Source of the DNA: Pseudonocardia sp. HH130630-07
Lineage (GTDB): Bacteria > Actinomycetota > Actinomycetes > Mycobacteriales > Pseudonocardiaceae
NCBI RefSeq assembly: GCF_001698125.1
Contig: NZ_CP013854.1
Location: forward strand, 4,216,001-4,280,000
Direction of reading: 5' to 3'
DNA length: 64,000 nucleotides
The position numbers were made by a program, and so were the translations under genes. This document shows positions 55,880 through 64,000 of this stretch, piece after piece. The notes beneath the pieces are model-generated. The model was not told the origin of the DNA and did not search any database. It worked only from the letters and a program-made list of their open reading frames with translations. The number at the start of each line of letters is the position of its first letter. Positions within the stretch are counted from its first letter, which is position 1.

Positions 55880-57979
55880 GTGTCCGTCACGACGGCCCCG
55901 GAGCAGCAGGAGGCGGAGCACGGCGCTCCGGCCCCGGTCGCGGCGGGTGCGTTCGCACCGAGGCAGCTCGTGGCCGCGTTGCCCGACGCGGTGCGCAAGC
56001 TCGACCCGCGGGTGCAGGCCCGCAACCCGGTGCTGTTCGTCGTCTGGGTCGGGTCGGTGCTGGTCACCGTGCTCGCGATCGCCGACCCGAGCGTGTTCGC
56101 GGTGCTGGTCGCGGTGTGGCTGTGGTTCACCGTGTTCTTCGCCGCGCTGGCCGAGGCCGTCGCCGAAGGGCGCGGCAAGGCCCAGGCCGCGTCGCTGCGG
56201 GCGCTGCAGCGGGACACGACCGCCCGCCGTCGTCTGACCGCGGAGATCGCCCACCGCAACGCCCCCGAGGAGCGGGTGCCGAGCTCGGCGCTGCGGCTCG
56301 GGGACCTGGTCGTGGTCGAGGCCGGTGAGACGATCCCCGGTGACGGCGACGTCGTCGACGGCATCGCCTCGGTCGACGAGTCGGCGATCACCGGCGAGTC
56401 CGCGCCGGTGATCCGGGAGGCCGGCGGCGACCGGTGCGCGGTCACCGGCGGCACGACGGTGCTGTCGGACCGGATCGTCGTCCGGATCACGACGAAGCCG
56501 GGGGAGTCGTTCGTCGACCGGATGATCGGGCTGGTCGAGGGCGCGGCCCGGAAGAAGACACCGAACGAGATCGCCCTGACCATCCTGCTCGCCGCACTGA
56601 CGATCATCTTCCTGCTCGCGGTCGTCGCGATCGCCCCGATGAGCGCCTACGCGGGCGAGCAGACGTCGCTGGTGGTGCTGACCGCGCTGCTGGTCTGCCT
56701 CATCCCGACCACGATCGGCGCGTTGCTGTCCGCGATCGGGATCGCCGGGATGGACCGGCTCGTGCAGCGCAACGTCCTGGCGACCTCGGGCCGCGCGGTC
56801 GAGGCGGCGGGCGACGTGGACACCCTGCTGCTGGACAAGACCGGCACCATCACCTTCGGCAACCGCCGGGCGACGGCGCTGCACCCGGTGGGCGGCACCG
56901 GCCGCGACGAGCTGGCCCGCGCGACCCGGTTGTCCAGCCTGGCCGACCAGACGCCGGAGGGGCGCAGCATCGTCGAGCTGTGTGCCGCGGAGTACGGACT
57001 TCCGGCCGAGGCCGATGCCGGCGAGGCGGTCGCGGAGTTCGTGCCGTTCACCGCGCAGACCCGGATGTCGGGCATCGACCTGCCGGACCGGGTGGTGCGC
57101 AAGGGCGCCGCCGCGGCGGTGCTCGACTGGGTGCGCACCGGGGACCGGGCCGAGGTGGACCGGGTCGTGGAGGCGATCTCCGACGACGGCGGCACGCCGC
57201 TGGTCGTCGCCGAGGCCGTCTCCCCGCACGGGGACCACGGCCGGGTGCTGGGCGTGGTCGCGCTGTCCGACGTCGTCAAGCCCGGCATGACCGAGCGGTT
57301 CGCCGAGCTGCGCGCGATGGGCATCCGCACCGTCATGGTCACCGGCGACAACCCGCTCACCGCGGCCGCGATCGCCGCGCAGGCCGGGGTCGACGACCAC
57401 CTCGCCGAGGCGACCCCGGAGGACAAGCTGGCGCTGATCCGCCGGGAGCAGGAGTCCGGGCGGCTGGTCGCGATGACCGGCGACGGCACGAACGACGCCC
57501 CGGCGCTGGCCCAGGCCGACGTGGGCGTCGCGATGAACACCGGCACCTCCGCCGCGAAGGAGGCCGGGAACATGGTCGATCTGGACTCCGACCCGACCAA
57601 GCTCATCGAGATCGTCGCGATCGGCAAGCAGCTGCTGATCACCCGGGGTGCGCTGACCACGTTCTCGGTGGCCAACGACCTCGCGAAGTACTTCGCGATC
57701 GTGCCCGCGATGTTCCTGGTGCTCTACCCGTCGCTGGGCGCGCTGAACGTCATGGGACTGGCGACGCCGCAGTCGGCGATCCTGTCCGCGGTCGTCTTCA
57801 ACGCGCTGGTGATCGTGGCGCTGATCCCGCTGGCGCTGCGCGGGGTCCGCTACCGGCCCACCTCCGCGGCCGCGCTGCTGCGCCGCAACCTGCTGATCTA
57901 CGGCCTCGGCGGGGTCGTCACCCCGTTCGCCGGGATCGCGCTCATCGACCTGCTCGTCCGTCTGATCCCGGGGATCTGA
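55880..57979 (+). CDS. kdpB: Potassium-transporting ATPase subunit B
   Basis: 699 residues from a GTG with AGGAGG 6 nt upstream. The frame is open back to a GTG overlapping the kdpA stop (55748), but that 44-residue extension is low-complexity. It is a P-type ATPase: the phosphorylated Asp in [15 protein letters not shown], the actuator [17 protein letters not shown], the hinge [20 protein letters not shown] and [20 protein letters not shown]. It hydrolyses ATP to drive K+ uptake with KdpA. kdpC follows after 2 nt. Confidence 0.97.
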   Translation: MSVTTAPEQQEAEHGAPAPVAAGAFAPRQLVAALPDAVRKLDPRVQARNPVLFVVWVGSVLVTVLAIADPSVFAVLVAVWLWFTVFFAALAEAVAEGRGKAQAASLRALQRDTTARRRLTAEIAHRNAPEERVPSSALRLGDLVVVEAGETIPGDGDVVDGIASVDESAITGESAPVIREAGGDRCAVTGGTTVLSDRIVVRITTKPGESFVDRMIGLVEGAARKKTPNEIALTILLAALTIIFLLAVVAIAPMSAYAGEQTSLVVLTALLVCLIPTTIGALLSAIGIAGMDRLVQRNVLATSGRAVEAAGDVDTLLLDKTGTITFGNRRATALHPVGGTGRDELARATRLSSLADQTPEGRSIVELCAAEYGLPAEADAGEAVAEFVPFTAQTRMSGIDLPDRVVRKGAAAAVLDWVRTGDRAEVDRVVEAISDDGGTPLVVAEAVSPHGDHGRVLGVVALSDVVKPGMTERFAELRAMGIRTVMVTGDNPLTAAAIAAQAGVDDHLAEATPEDKLALIRREQESGRLVAMTGDGTNDAPALAQADVGVAMNTGTSAAKEAGNMVDLDSDPTKLIEIVAIGKQLLITRGALTTFSVANDLAKYFAIVPAMFLVLYPSLGALNVMGLATPQSAILSAVVFNALVIVALIPLALRGVRYRPTSAAALLRRNLLIYGLGGVVTPFAGIALIDLLVRLIPGI

Positions 57980-57981
57980 GA

Positions 57982-58596
57982 ATGCTCACCACGTTGCGCC
58001 GCCAGACCGCGGTCGGCCTGCGCCTGCTGCTCGTCCTGACCGTGCTGTGCGGCATCACCTATCCGCTCGCGATCTGGGGGGTGTCCCGGATCCCGGGGCT
58101 GTCCACCGGGGCCGAGGGCTCGGTGCTGCCCGGTGGTGCCGGATCGGCGGTGATCGGGATCGACCCGGTCGCCGCCGACCCCGCCGCCGACCCGTACTTC
58201 CACACCCGGCCCGCCGCGAACACCGCCGAGGACGACGCGGTGCTCGGCCCGGCCGACACCTCCACCTCCGGCGGGTCGAACAAGGGCGGGTTCGACGACG
58301 AGCTGGTCGCGGCCGTGCAGCAGCGCCGGGACCTGATCGCGGCGCGCGAGGGCGTGCCGCCCGCCGAGGTCCCCGCCGACGCCGTCACCGCGTCGGCGTC
58401 CGGGCTCGACCCGGACATCAGCCCGGCCTACGCACGGCTGCAGGTCGCCCGCGTCGCGCGGGTGACCGGGCTGCCGGAGGCCGAGATCGGGCGGTTCGTC
58501 GCCGAGCACACCGCGGGCCGCACGCTGGGGATCCTCGGTGAGCCGCGGGTGAACGTCGGCGAGCTGAACCTGGCCGTGCGGACCGCGGGCGGGTGA
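57982..58596 (+). CDS. kdpC: Potassium-transporting ATPase subunit C
   Basis: 204 residues. One N-terminal membrane helix (LRLLLVLTVLCGITYPLAIW) is followed by an extracytoplasmic domain with YFHTRPAANTAEDDAV, GGSNKGGFDDEL, TASASGLDPDISPAYARLQV and LGEPRVNVGELNLAV. It is the small subunit that raises ATP affinity of KdpB. Its TGA overlaps the kdpD GTG. Confidence 0.95.
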   Translation: MLTTLRRQTAVGLRLLLVLTVLCGITYPLAIWGVSRIPGLSTGAEGSVLPGGAGSAVIGIDPVAADPAADPYFHTRPAANTAEDDAVLGPADTSTSGGSNKGGFDDELVAAVQQRRDLIAAREGVPPAEVPADAVTASASGLDPDISPAYARLQVARVARVTGLPEAEIGRFVAEHTAGRTLGILGEPRVNVGELNLAVRTAGG

Positions 58597-61352
58597 GCGG
58601 CCCGGACGGGTCCGGCGGGTCCCCCGGTCCCGGCGGGCCCGCCGGGCACAATGGAGCGGTGGGGAGCCGCGGTGAGCTGCGCATCCACCTCGGAGCCGCA
58701 CCCGGGGTCGGGAAGACGTTCGCCATGCTCGGCGAGGCGCACCGCAGGCTCGGCCGGGGGACCGACGTCGTGGCCGGGGTGGTCGAGACCCACGACCGGG
58801 AGCGGACGGCGGCCCTGCTGGCCGGGCTGGAGGTCGTGCCGCGGCGCCGGGTCGAGCACGGCGGGGTGGTGCTCGACGAGCTGGACCTCGACGCCGTGCT
58901 CGCGCGGGCGCCCGAGGTTGTCCTGGTCGACGAGCTGGCCCACACCAACGCCCCCGGCGGCCGGAACGCCAAGCGCTGGCAGGACGTCGAGGTGCTGCTC
59001 GACGCCGGGATCGACGTCATCTCGACGGTGAACGTGCAGCACCTGGAGTCCCTCGGCGACGTCGTCGCCCGGATCACCGGGGTCGCCCAGCGGGAGACGG
59101 TGCCGGACGAGGTCGTCCGGCGGGCCGGGCAGATCGAGATCGTCGACATCACCCCGGAGGCGCTGCGCCGGCGGCTCGCGCACGGCAACGTGTACCCGGC
59201 GGAGAAGGTCGACGCGGCGCTGGCGCACTACTTCCGGGTGCCGAACCTCATCGCGTTGCGCGAGCTGGCGCTGCTGTGGATCGCCGACGAGGTCGACGTC
59301 GCGCTGCAGCGCTACCGCGCCGACGAGCAGGTCACCGACGTGTGGGAGACCCGGGAGCGGGTCGTCGTCGCGCTGACCGGCGGGCCGGAGTCGGAGACGG
59401 TGCTGCGCCGGGCCGCCCGGATCGCGAAGCGGGCCGGGACCGCGGACCTGATCGCCGTGCATGTGCTGCGCGGCGACGGTCTCGTCGGTGGCCCGCTCGG
59501 GTCGGTGGACCGGATGCGCACCCTGGCCGAGGGCGTCGGCGCGAGCTTCCACACCGTCGTCGGCGACGGTGACGGCGGCGCCGTCACCCGGGCCCTGCTG
59601 GACTTCGCCCGCGGGGCGAACGCCACCCAGCTCGTGCTCGGCACGTCCCGACGTTCCCGGGTGGCCCGGCTGTTCGACCCCGGCATCGGGGCCCGGGTGC
59701 TGCAGGAGTCCGGGCCGATCGACATCCACATGGTCACCCACGACGAGGCGGGGCGGGTGCTGCGCCTGCCGTCGCTGCGCGGGGGGCTGTCGGCGGACCG
59801 GCAGACGGCGGGCTGGGCGGTCGCGGTGCTCGGCCCGGCGCTGGCGACGGCCACCGGGATCGGGCTCGCCGGGTTCGTCGACCTGTCCACCGACGTGGTG
59901 CTGTACTTCCTGGCCACCGTCGTCGCGGCGCTGGTCGGCGGCCTCGGCCCGGCCCTGCTCGCGGCGGTGCTCGGCGGGCTGCTGCTGACCTACTTCCTGT
60001 CCCCGCCGCTGTACTCCCTGGAGCTGGCCAGCCTCGGCAACGTCGTCACGGTGGCCGCGTTGCTGCTGGTCGGCGTGCTGGTGGCGCTGGTCGTCGACCG
60101 TGCGGCGCGGCGCGCGGAGCAGGCGGCGCGGGCCCGCGCGGAGGCGGCGCTGCTGGCCTCGTTCGCCCGGACCGTCCTGACCCGGACCGATCCGCTGCCG
60201 CGGCTGCTGGAGAAGGTCCGCGAGACGTGGGCGCTGGGGTCGGTCGCGCTGCTCGAACGCCGCGACGACCGGGGATGGGCCTGCGTCGCCTCCTCGGGTA
60301 CGGCCGACGGCGCGACGTCCGGGGGACGGGCCGACCCTCGTGCGGGCGCCGGGACCGGGACCGGTGCGGGCGTCGACGTCGGAGCCGGTACCGGTGCCGA
60401 GCCGGACGTCGAGGTCGTCGTCGAGGACGGGCTGCGCCTGGTGGGCACCGGGCGCACGCTGCCCGCGGCGGACCGGCGGATGCTGGAGGTCGTGGGCGGA
60501 CAGGCGTTGCTGGCGCTGCGCGGGCAGCGGGCGGAGGCCGGTGCGGCGGCCGCGGAGCGGCGGGCGGCGGTCAACGAGACCCGCGGCGCGCTGCTCTCCG
60601 CGGTCGGACACGACCTGCGCAGCCCGCTGACCTCGATCAAGGCAGCGGCCGGGAGCCTGCGCGACCCGCTGATCGCGCTGTCGGACGAGGACCGCGCCGA
60701 GCTGCTCGCGACCGTCGAGGAGTCCGCCGACCGGCTGACCGGGCTGGTGGACAACCTGCTGGACTCCTCCCGGCTCGCCGCGGGCGCGGTGGTCCCGCTG
60801 CTCGCCCCGACCGGGTACGACGAGGTGGTGGCCGTCGCACTGGCCGGGATCGAGGGCTCCGGCCGGGTCCGGGTGGAGATCGCCGAGGACGTCCCGGACG
60901 TCCTGGCCGACGCCGGCCTGCTGGAACGGGTGGTCGCGAACGTGATCGACAACGCGGTGCGGCACGGTACACCGGGTGGTGCGGGGAACGACACGGCCGC
61001 GGACCACCCGGCCGCGGTCCACTCTGGTGCCCATCGCTCGGCCGCCGATCGCCCGGCAGCGGGAGCGGGCGGTACCCGGGCGGCCCCGGTCGCGGTGCGG
61101 GCGAGCGCCTACGCGGACCGGGTGGAGCTGCGGGTCGTCGACCACGGCCCCGGCGTGCCGCGGGCGCAGTGGCCGGGGCTGTTCCGCCCGTTCCAGCGGC
61201 TCGGGGACCGGGACGCGACCAGCGGCCTCGGGCTCGGGCTGTCCGTGGCGACCGGGCTGACCGCGGTGATGGGCGGCGAGCTGAGCGCCGAGGACACACC
61301 GGGCGGCGGGCTGACCGTCGTCGTGTCGCTGCCCGCGGCGGGCGATCGGTGA
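58593..61352 (+). CDS. kdpD: Sensor histidine kinase KdpD
   Basis: 919 residues, the usual size. The N-terminal KdpD domain has a Walker A (HLGAAPGVGKTFAMLGEAHR) and VDELAHTNAPGGRNAKRWQD. A Usp-like domain follows (LIAVHVLRGDGL, ATQLVLGTSRRSRVARLFDP), then four membrane helices around residues 405-500. Next come a GAF-like part, the HisKA box LLSAVGHDLRSPLTSIKAAA with the phosphorylated His, and HATPase (ANVIDNAVRHG, RVVDHGPGVP, GLGLGLSVATGLTAVMGGEL). Two low-complexity inserts, one rich in Gly-Ala-Asp after the GAF part and one in the ATPase lid (SGAHRSAADRPAAGAGGTRA), are unusual. It senses low K+ or high osmolarity and phosphorylates KdpE. Confidence 0.96.
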   Translation: MSGPDGSGGSPGPGGPAGHNGAVGSRGELRIHLGAAPGVGKTFAMLGEAHRRLGRGTDVVAGVVETHDRERTAALLAGLEVVPRRRVEHGGVVLDELDLDAVLARAPEVVLVDELAHTNAPGGRNAKRWQDVEVLLDAGIDVISTVNVQHLESLGDVVARITGVAQRETVPDEVVRRAGQIEIVDITPEALRRRLAHGNVYPAEKVDAALAHYFRVPNLIALRELALLWIADEVDVALQRYRADEQVTDVWETRERVVVALTGGPESETVLRRAARIAKRAGTADLIAVHVLRGDGLVGGPLGSVDRMRTLAEGVGASFHTVVGDGDGGAVTRALLDFARGANATQLVLGTSRRSRVARLFDPGIGARVLQESGPIDIHMVTHDEAGRVLRLPSLRGGLSADRQTAGWAVAVLGPALATATGIGLAGFVDLSTDVVLYFLATVVAALVGGLGPALLAAVLGGLLLTYFLSPPLYSLELASLGNVVTVAALLLVGVLVALVVDRAARRAEQAARARAEAALLASFARTVLTRTDPLPRLLEKVRETWALGSVALLERRDDRGWACVASSGTADGATSGGRADPRAGAGTGTGAGVDVGAGTGAEPDVEVVVEDGLRLVGTGRTLPAADRRMLEVVGGQALLALRGQRAEAGAAAAERRAAVNETRGALLSAVGHDLRSPLTSIKAAAGSLRDPLIALSDEDRAELLATVEESADRLTGLVDNLLDSSRLAAGAVVPLLAPTGYDEVVAVALAGIEGSGRVRVEIAEDVPDVLADAGLLERVVANVIDNAVRHGTPGGAGNDTAADHPAAVHSGAHRSAADRPAAGAGGTRAAPVAVRASAYADRVELRVVDHGPGVPRAQWPGLFRPFQRLGDRDATSGLGLGLSVATGLTAVMGGELSAEDTPGGGLTVVVSLPAAGDR

Positions 61353-62044
61353 GCGCGCAGGGCACCCGGGTGCTCGTCGTCGACGACGACCCGCAGATCC
61401 TGCGGGCGTTGCGGATCAACCTGACCGCGCACGGCTACACCGTGGTGGTCGCCGCCGACGGCTCCGCGGCGCTGCGGGCGGCCGCGGACCATCCGCCGGA
61501 CGTCGTCGTCCTCGATCTGGGTCTGCCCGACCTCGACGGGGCCGAGGTCATCGAGGGTCTGCGTGGCTGGTCGGGTGTGCCGGTGATCGTGCTGTCCGCG
61601 CGCACCGACTCGGCCGACAAGGTCCGGGCGCTCGACGCGGGTGCCGACGACTACGTGACCAAGCCGTTCGGGATGGCGGAGCTGCTGGCCCGGCTGCGGG
61701 CGGCGGTGCGCAGGGCGGCGTCGACCGCCGTCGACGGGGAGGCGGTCGTCACGACCCCGGACTTCACGGTCGATCTCGCCGCGAAGACGGTGGCCCGGAC
61801 CGACGGCGAGCAGGTGCACCTGACCCCGACCGAGTGGGGGATCCTGGAGCTGCTGGTACGGCACCGGGGCCGGCTCGTCGAGCAGAAGCGGGTGCTGCGC
61901 GAGGTGTGGGGCCCGCAGTACCGCACGGAGTCGCACTACCTGCGCGTCTATCTCGCGCAGCTGCGGCGCAAGCTGGAGCCGGTGCCGTCGCGGCCGCGCT
62001 ACCTGATCACCGAGGCCGGGATGGGCTACCGGTTCGAGGGCTGA
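61349..62044 (+). CDS. kdpE: Response regulator KdpE
   Basis: 231 residues, OmpR/PhoB family. The receiver has TRVLVVDDDPQILRALRINL, the phosphoacceptor Asp in DVVVLDLGLPDLDGAE, and ALDAGADDYVTKPFGMAELL with the conserved Lys. The C-terminal winged helix reads VHLTPTEWGILELLVRHRGR, VLREVWGPQYRTESHYLRVY and RYLITEAGMGYRFEG. Its GTG overlaps the kdpD stop. It would activate the kdp promoter; GCGTCAA repeats 11 and 22 bp apart lie upstream of the operon. Confidence 0.96.
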   Translation: MSAQGTRVLVVDDDPQILRALRINLTAHGYTVVVAADGSAALRAAADHPPDVVVLDLGLPDLDGAEVIEGLRGWSGVPVIVLSARTDSADKVRALDAGADDYVTKPFGMAELLARLRAAVRRAASTAVDGEAVVTTPDFTVDLAAKTVARTDGEQVHLTPTEWGILELLVRHRGRLVEQKRVLREVWGPQYRTESHYLRVYLAQLRRKLEPVPSRPRYLITEAGMGYRFEG

Positions 62045-62054
62045 TCCGCCCTGC

Positions 62055-62858
62055 TCAGCGCCCGAAGTTCTGGGTCCAGTAGCCGTCGGACAACCCGACG
62101 CCGATCGTGCTCAGCGAGCAGTCGAGGATGTTGCGCCGGTGCCCCGGCGAGTCCATCCACGCGGCCACGACGCTCGCCGCGTCCGGCTGGCCCTGGGCGA
62201 TGTTCTCCGCGCCCGGGGAGTCGTAACCGCTGGCGGTCATGCGGTCGGCGAAGTCGCGGCCGTCCTGGCTGCTGTGGTCGAAGTAGCGGCCCTCCGCCAT
62301 GTCCTCGCTGTGGCCCTGGGCCGCCGCGGTGATCCGGGCGTCGGCGCGCAGGGCGGGGCAGCCCGCCTGCCGCCGTTCGGCGTTGGTCAGCTCGACGACC
62401 TGGGCGGCGGCTGCGGACATGCCGGTGGTGGCGGCCGCGGGGGACGGCGCAGCACGGGCGGTGTCGCGTGCCGCCCCGGCGGTCTCGCGGGCGTCGCCGG
62501 CGGCCCGGCCGGCGGCGGCGCGGGCCTGCGCGGCGAGCGCGTCCGCGGCGTCGCGCTGCGCGTCCACCGCGTCCCGGGCGGACCGTGCGGGGGCGGCCGG
62601 ATCGCCGGGGGCCTGCGCGAGCGCGGCGCGGGCGACGGCCGCCCCGTCGAGGGCCGGTGGTGCGTCCGGGCCGGGCCCGGTGGCGTCGGCCGTGGGGAGC
62701 GCGGTCGACGCGGCACCGGCGGTGCTGCTCACGGGGCCGGTCGTATCGACGGACCCGGTCGGTACCGGCAACAGCGGGGCGGTCATCGCCAGCACCGTGC
62801 CCGCGCCCAGTCCGCCGAGCACCGCGACGGGGGCGCGCGGTGTGTGTCGTCGGATCAC
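62055..62858 (-). CDS. CAP-domain (SCP/PR-1-like) secreted protein
   Basis: 267 residues from a GTG at 62858. A membrane anchor or signal (VAVLGGLGAGTVLAMTAPLL) is followed by a long Ala-rich helical linker (DAVDAQRDAADALAAQARAA), probably coiled coil. The C-terminal CAP domain has VELTNAERRQAGCPALRADA, AAAQGHSEDMAEGRYFDHSS, SGYDSPGAENIAQGQPDAAS, VVAAWMDSPGHRRNILDCSL and GVGLSDGYWTQNFG. The His and Glu of the CAP cavity (HSEDM, GAENI, SPGHR) are conserved. Bacterial CAP proteins act at the cell surface with unclear roles. It converges on kdpE (11 bp apart) and diverges from acyP. Confidence 0.88.
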   Translation of the reverse strand: MIRRHTPRAPVAVLGGLGAGTVLAMTAPLLPVPTGSVDTTGPVSSTAGAASTALPTADATGPGPDAPPALDGAAVARAALAQAPGDPAAPARSARDAVDAQRDAADALAAQARAAAGRAAGDARETAGAARDTARAAPSPAAATTGMSAAAAQVVELTNAERRQAGCPALRADARITAAAQGHSEDMAEGRYFDHSSQDGRDFADRMTASGYDSPGAENIAQGQPDAASVVAAWMDSPGHRRNILDCSLSTIGVGLSDGYWTQNFGR

Positions 62859-62880
62859 GGTGCCGTAACGTAGCAGCACT

Positions 62881-63171
62881 GTGAGTAGCAACACGGAATC
62901 AGCCGTTCGGCTCATCGCATGGGTCCAAGGGGACGTACAGGGTGTCGGTTTCCGCTGGTGGACCCGATCCCGGGCGCTGGAGCTGGGTCTCCTCGGGCAG
63001 GCCAGGAACCTCGACGACGGCCGGGTCGCGGTGACCGCGGAGGGTGATCGCGCGGCGTGCGAGCAGTTGCTGGAGCTGTTGCGGGGCGGTGGGACGCCGG
63101 GCCGGGTGAGTGCGGTGTCGGAGCAGTGGGCCGAGGCGACCGGGGCGTTCGCCGGGTTCGTCGAGGCGTGA
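62881..63171 (+). CDS. acyP: Acylphosphatase
   Basis: 96 residues from a GTG. It matches acylphosphatase: [20 protein letters not shown] with the catalytic Arg in VQGVGFR, and [20 protein letters not shown] with the catalytic Asn in RN-DGRV. It ends GAFAGFVEA, close to the family F-x-I ending. It hydrolyses acyl phosphates such as carbamoyl phosphate and acetyl phosphate (EC 3.6.1.7). In actinobacteria it often lies after mutM; here the padR, corA and kdp genes are in between. Confidence 0.93.
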   Translation: MSSNTESAVRLIAWVQGDVQGVGFRWWTRSRALELGLLGQARNLDDGRVAVTAEGDRAACEQLLELLRGGGTPGRVSAVSEQWAEATGAFAGFVEA

Positions 63172-63271
63172 GCCACCGGCGATAACCCGGTCGACGCGGT
63201 GGCCGTCCTGACCGATCCTGCTCCGGCGCGCCACCGCCCCCGGCGGCCGCCGGACCGGAGGAGAGACGACG

Positions 63272-64000
63272 ATGCCGCCCACCGGTGCCGATGCCGGTCG
63301 CGCGCCGGGCGCGTTCCGGCTGCTGCGCGGGAACCGGCCGTTGCGGGCGCTGTTCACCGCACGCGTCGTCTCCTACGCGGGGGACTCGATGAGTCTCGTC
63401 GCGCTGATGCTGCACGTCGCGGGGACGACCGGGCAGGGTCTGGCCGTCGCGCTGCTGTTGCTGGTGGGCGACTTCGTGCCGTCGTTGTTCGGTCCGCTGA
63501 CCGGGGCCGTCAGCGACCGGTTCGACCGGCGCCGGGTCATGATCGTGTGCGAGTGCGCGCAGGGTGTGCTCGTCCTGGCGATCGCGCTGTCGCTGTCGTC
63601 GCTGACGATGCCGCTGCTGCTGGTGCTGGTCGCCCTGCGGTCGCTCGCGTCGCAGGTGTTCCAGCCGGCGTCGCGCTCGGCCGTCCCGGCGCTGGTGGGC
63701 GGGCGGGACCTGGAGACGGCCAACTCGACCATCGGGTTCGGCGCGAACGGGGCCGAGGCGTTCGGGCCCCTGCTGGCCGCGGCGCTGCTTCCGGTGCTGG
63801 GGATCCAGGGCGTGCTGCTGGTGGACGCCGCGTCGTTCCTGGCGTCGGCGGTCGTGCTGCTGGCCGTCGGCCCGATGCCGCCGGTGCGGGACCCGGACGC
63901 CGGTCCCGCATCGCTGCTCACCGAGGCGCGGGTCGGCCTCGGCTACATCCTGCGCACCTGCGCGGTGCGGATCGTCGCGACGGGCTTCTGCGCGGTGGTG
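63272..64000 (+). CDS. MFS transporter (cut by the window end)
   Basis: The first 243 residues from an ATG with GGAGGAGAG upstream. At least six membrane helices and the MFS loop 2-3 signature GAVSDRFDRRRVMI are visible, then SLASQVFQPASRSAVPALVG, ANSTIGFGANGAEAFGPLLA and LLVDAASFLASAVVLL. This pattern fits the MFS_3/enterobactin-exporter-like or macrolide-efflux branch (SRSAxPALV). The substrate is not inferable. The gene continues past 64000. Confidence 0.85.
   Translation, partial: MPPTGADAGRAPGAFRLLRGNRPLRALFTARVVSYAGDSMSLVALMLHVAGTTGQGLAVALLLLVGDFVPSLFGPLTGAVSDRFDRRRVMIVCECAQGVLVLAIALSLSSLTMPLLLVLVALRSLASQVFQPASRSAVPALVGGRDLETANSTIGFGANGAEAFGPLLAAALLPVLGIQGVLLVDAASFLASAVVLLAVGPMPPVRDPDAGPASLLTEARVGLGYILRTCAVRIVATGFCAVV

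Noticed and set aside
58428..61145. 905-residue open frame antisense to kdpD, and similar long antisense frames over kdpA and kdpB
   Set aside because: High GC leaves opposite frames open. Composition is extreme in Arg, Gly, His and Pro, and no domains are visible, while the sense frames encode clear Kdp proteins.

Overview
This is high-GC actinobacterial DNA. The gene content (NAD-type formate dehydrogenase beside cyanase, YceD-rpmF-rnc-mutM, kdpFABC-kdpDE, many GTG starts) fits a Pseudonocardia-like member of the Pseudonocardiales. That assignment is inference from recognised proteins; no database search was possible.

The window has two parts. Bases 1 to about 45,650 are an accessory region packed with insertion sequences: IS3, IS5 (four types: IS427-like C and D, IS1031-like E, ISL2-like), IS256 (two types, A and B, plus an old fragment C), IS110 (two types) and IS1380 (two types). 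There are also seven copies of a 165-bp MITE with 3-bp ANT target duplications. Between them lie a few intact genes (alpha/beta hydrolase, fdh-cynS operon, CHY zinc finger, TetR, CPBP protease, DJ-1/PfpI, CocE hydrolase, HATPase regulator, esterase). Many other genes are broken (lipoprotein carboxylesterase, two-MITE membrane protein, subtilase, rhodanese, SpoIIE phosphatase, MBL hydrolase, antiporter, serine hydrolase). Bases 45,650 to 64,000 are ordinary chromosome: VOC protein, broken AraC and MinD-like genes, yceD, rpmF, rnc, mutM, padR with a membrane partner, corA, the kdp potassium operon with its sensor and regulator, a CAP-domain protein, acylphosphatase and an MFS transporter cut by the window end.

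The most striking system is the IS110 element type A (three copies). Its non-coding left end folds into two internal loops whose sides match the target and the element's own joined ends. This is the layout of an IS110 bridge RNA, and its guides can be read from the sequence. All three copies sit at the same place: the codon just before the conserved Glu of IS256-family transposases, in two different IS256 types. The element therefore appears programmed to parasitise other insertion sequences.

Other structural signals: an 8-bp target duplication split between two inverted IS256-A copies implies an inversion of about 31 kb. A two-IS256-B arrangement looks like a recombination scar. The MITE adds exactly 56 codons in frame and can be read through. 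A SpoIIE-type phosphatase gene carries a 9-bp minisatellite and two G-tracts that put its parts in different frames. Functionally, fdh-cynS suggests use of formate and cyanate, and kdpFABCDE high-affinity potassium uptake under osmotic or potassium stress, with possible KdpE boxes upstream.
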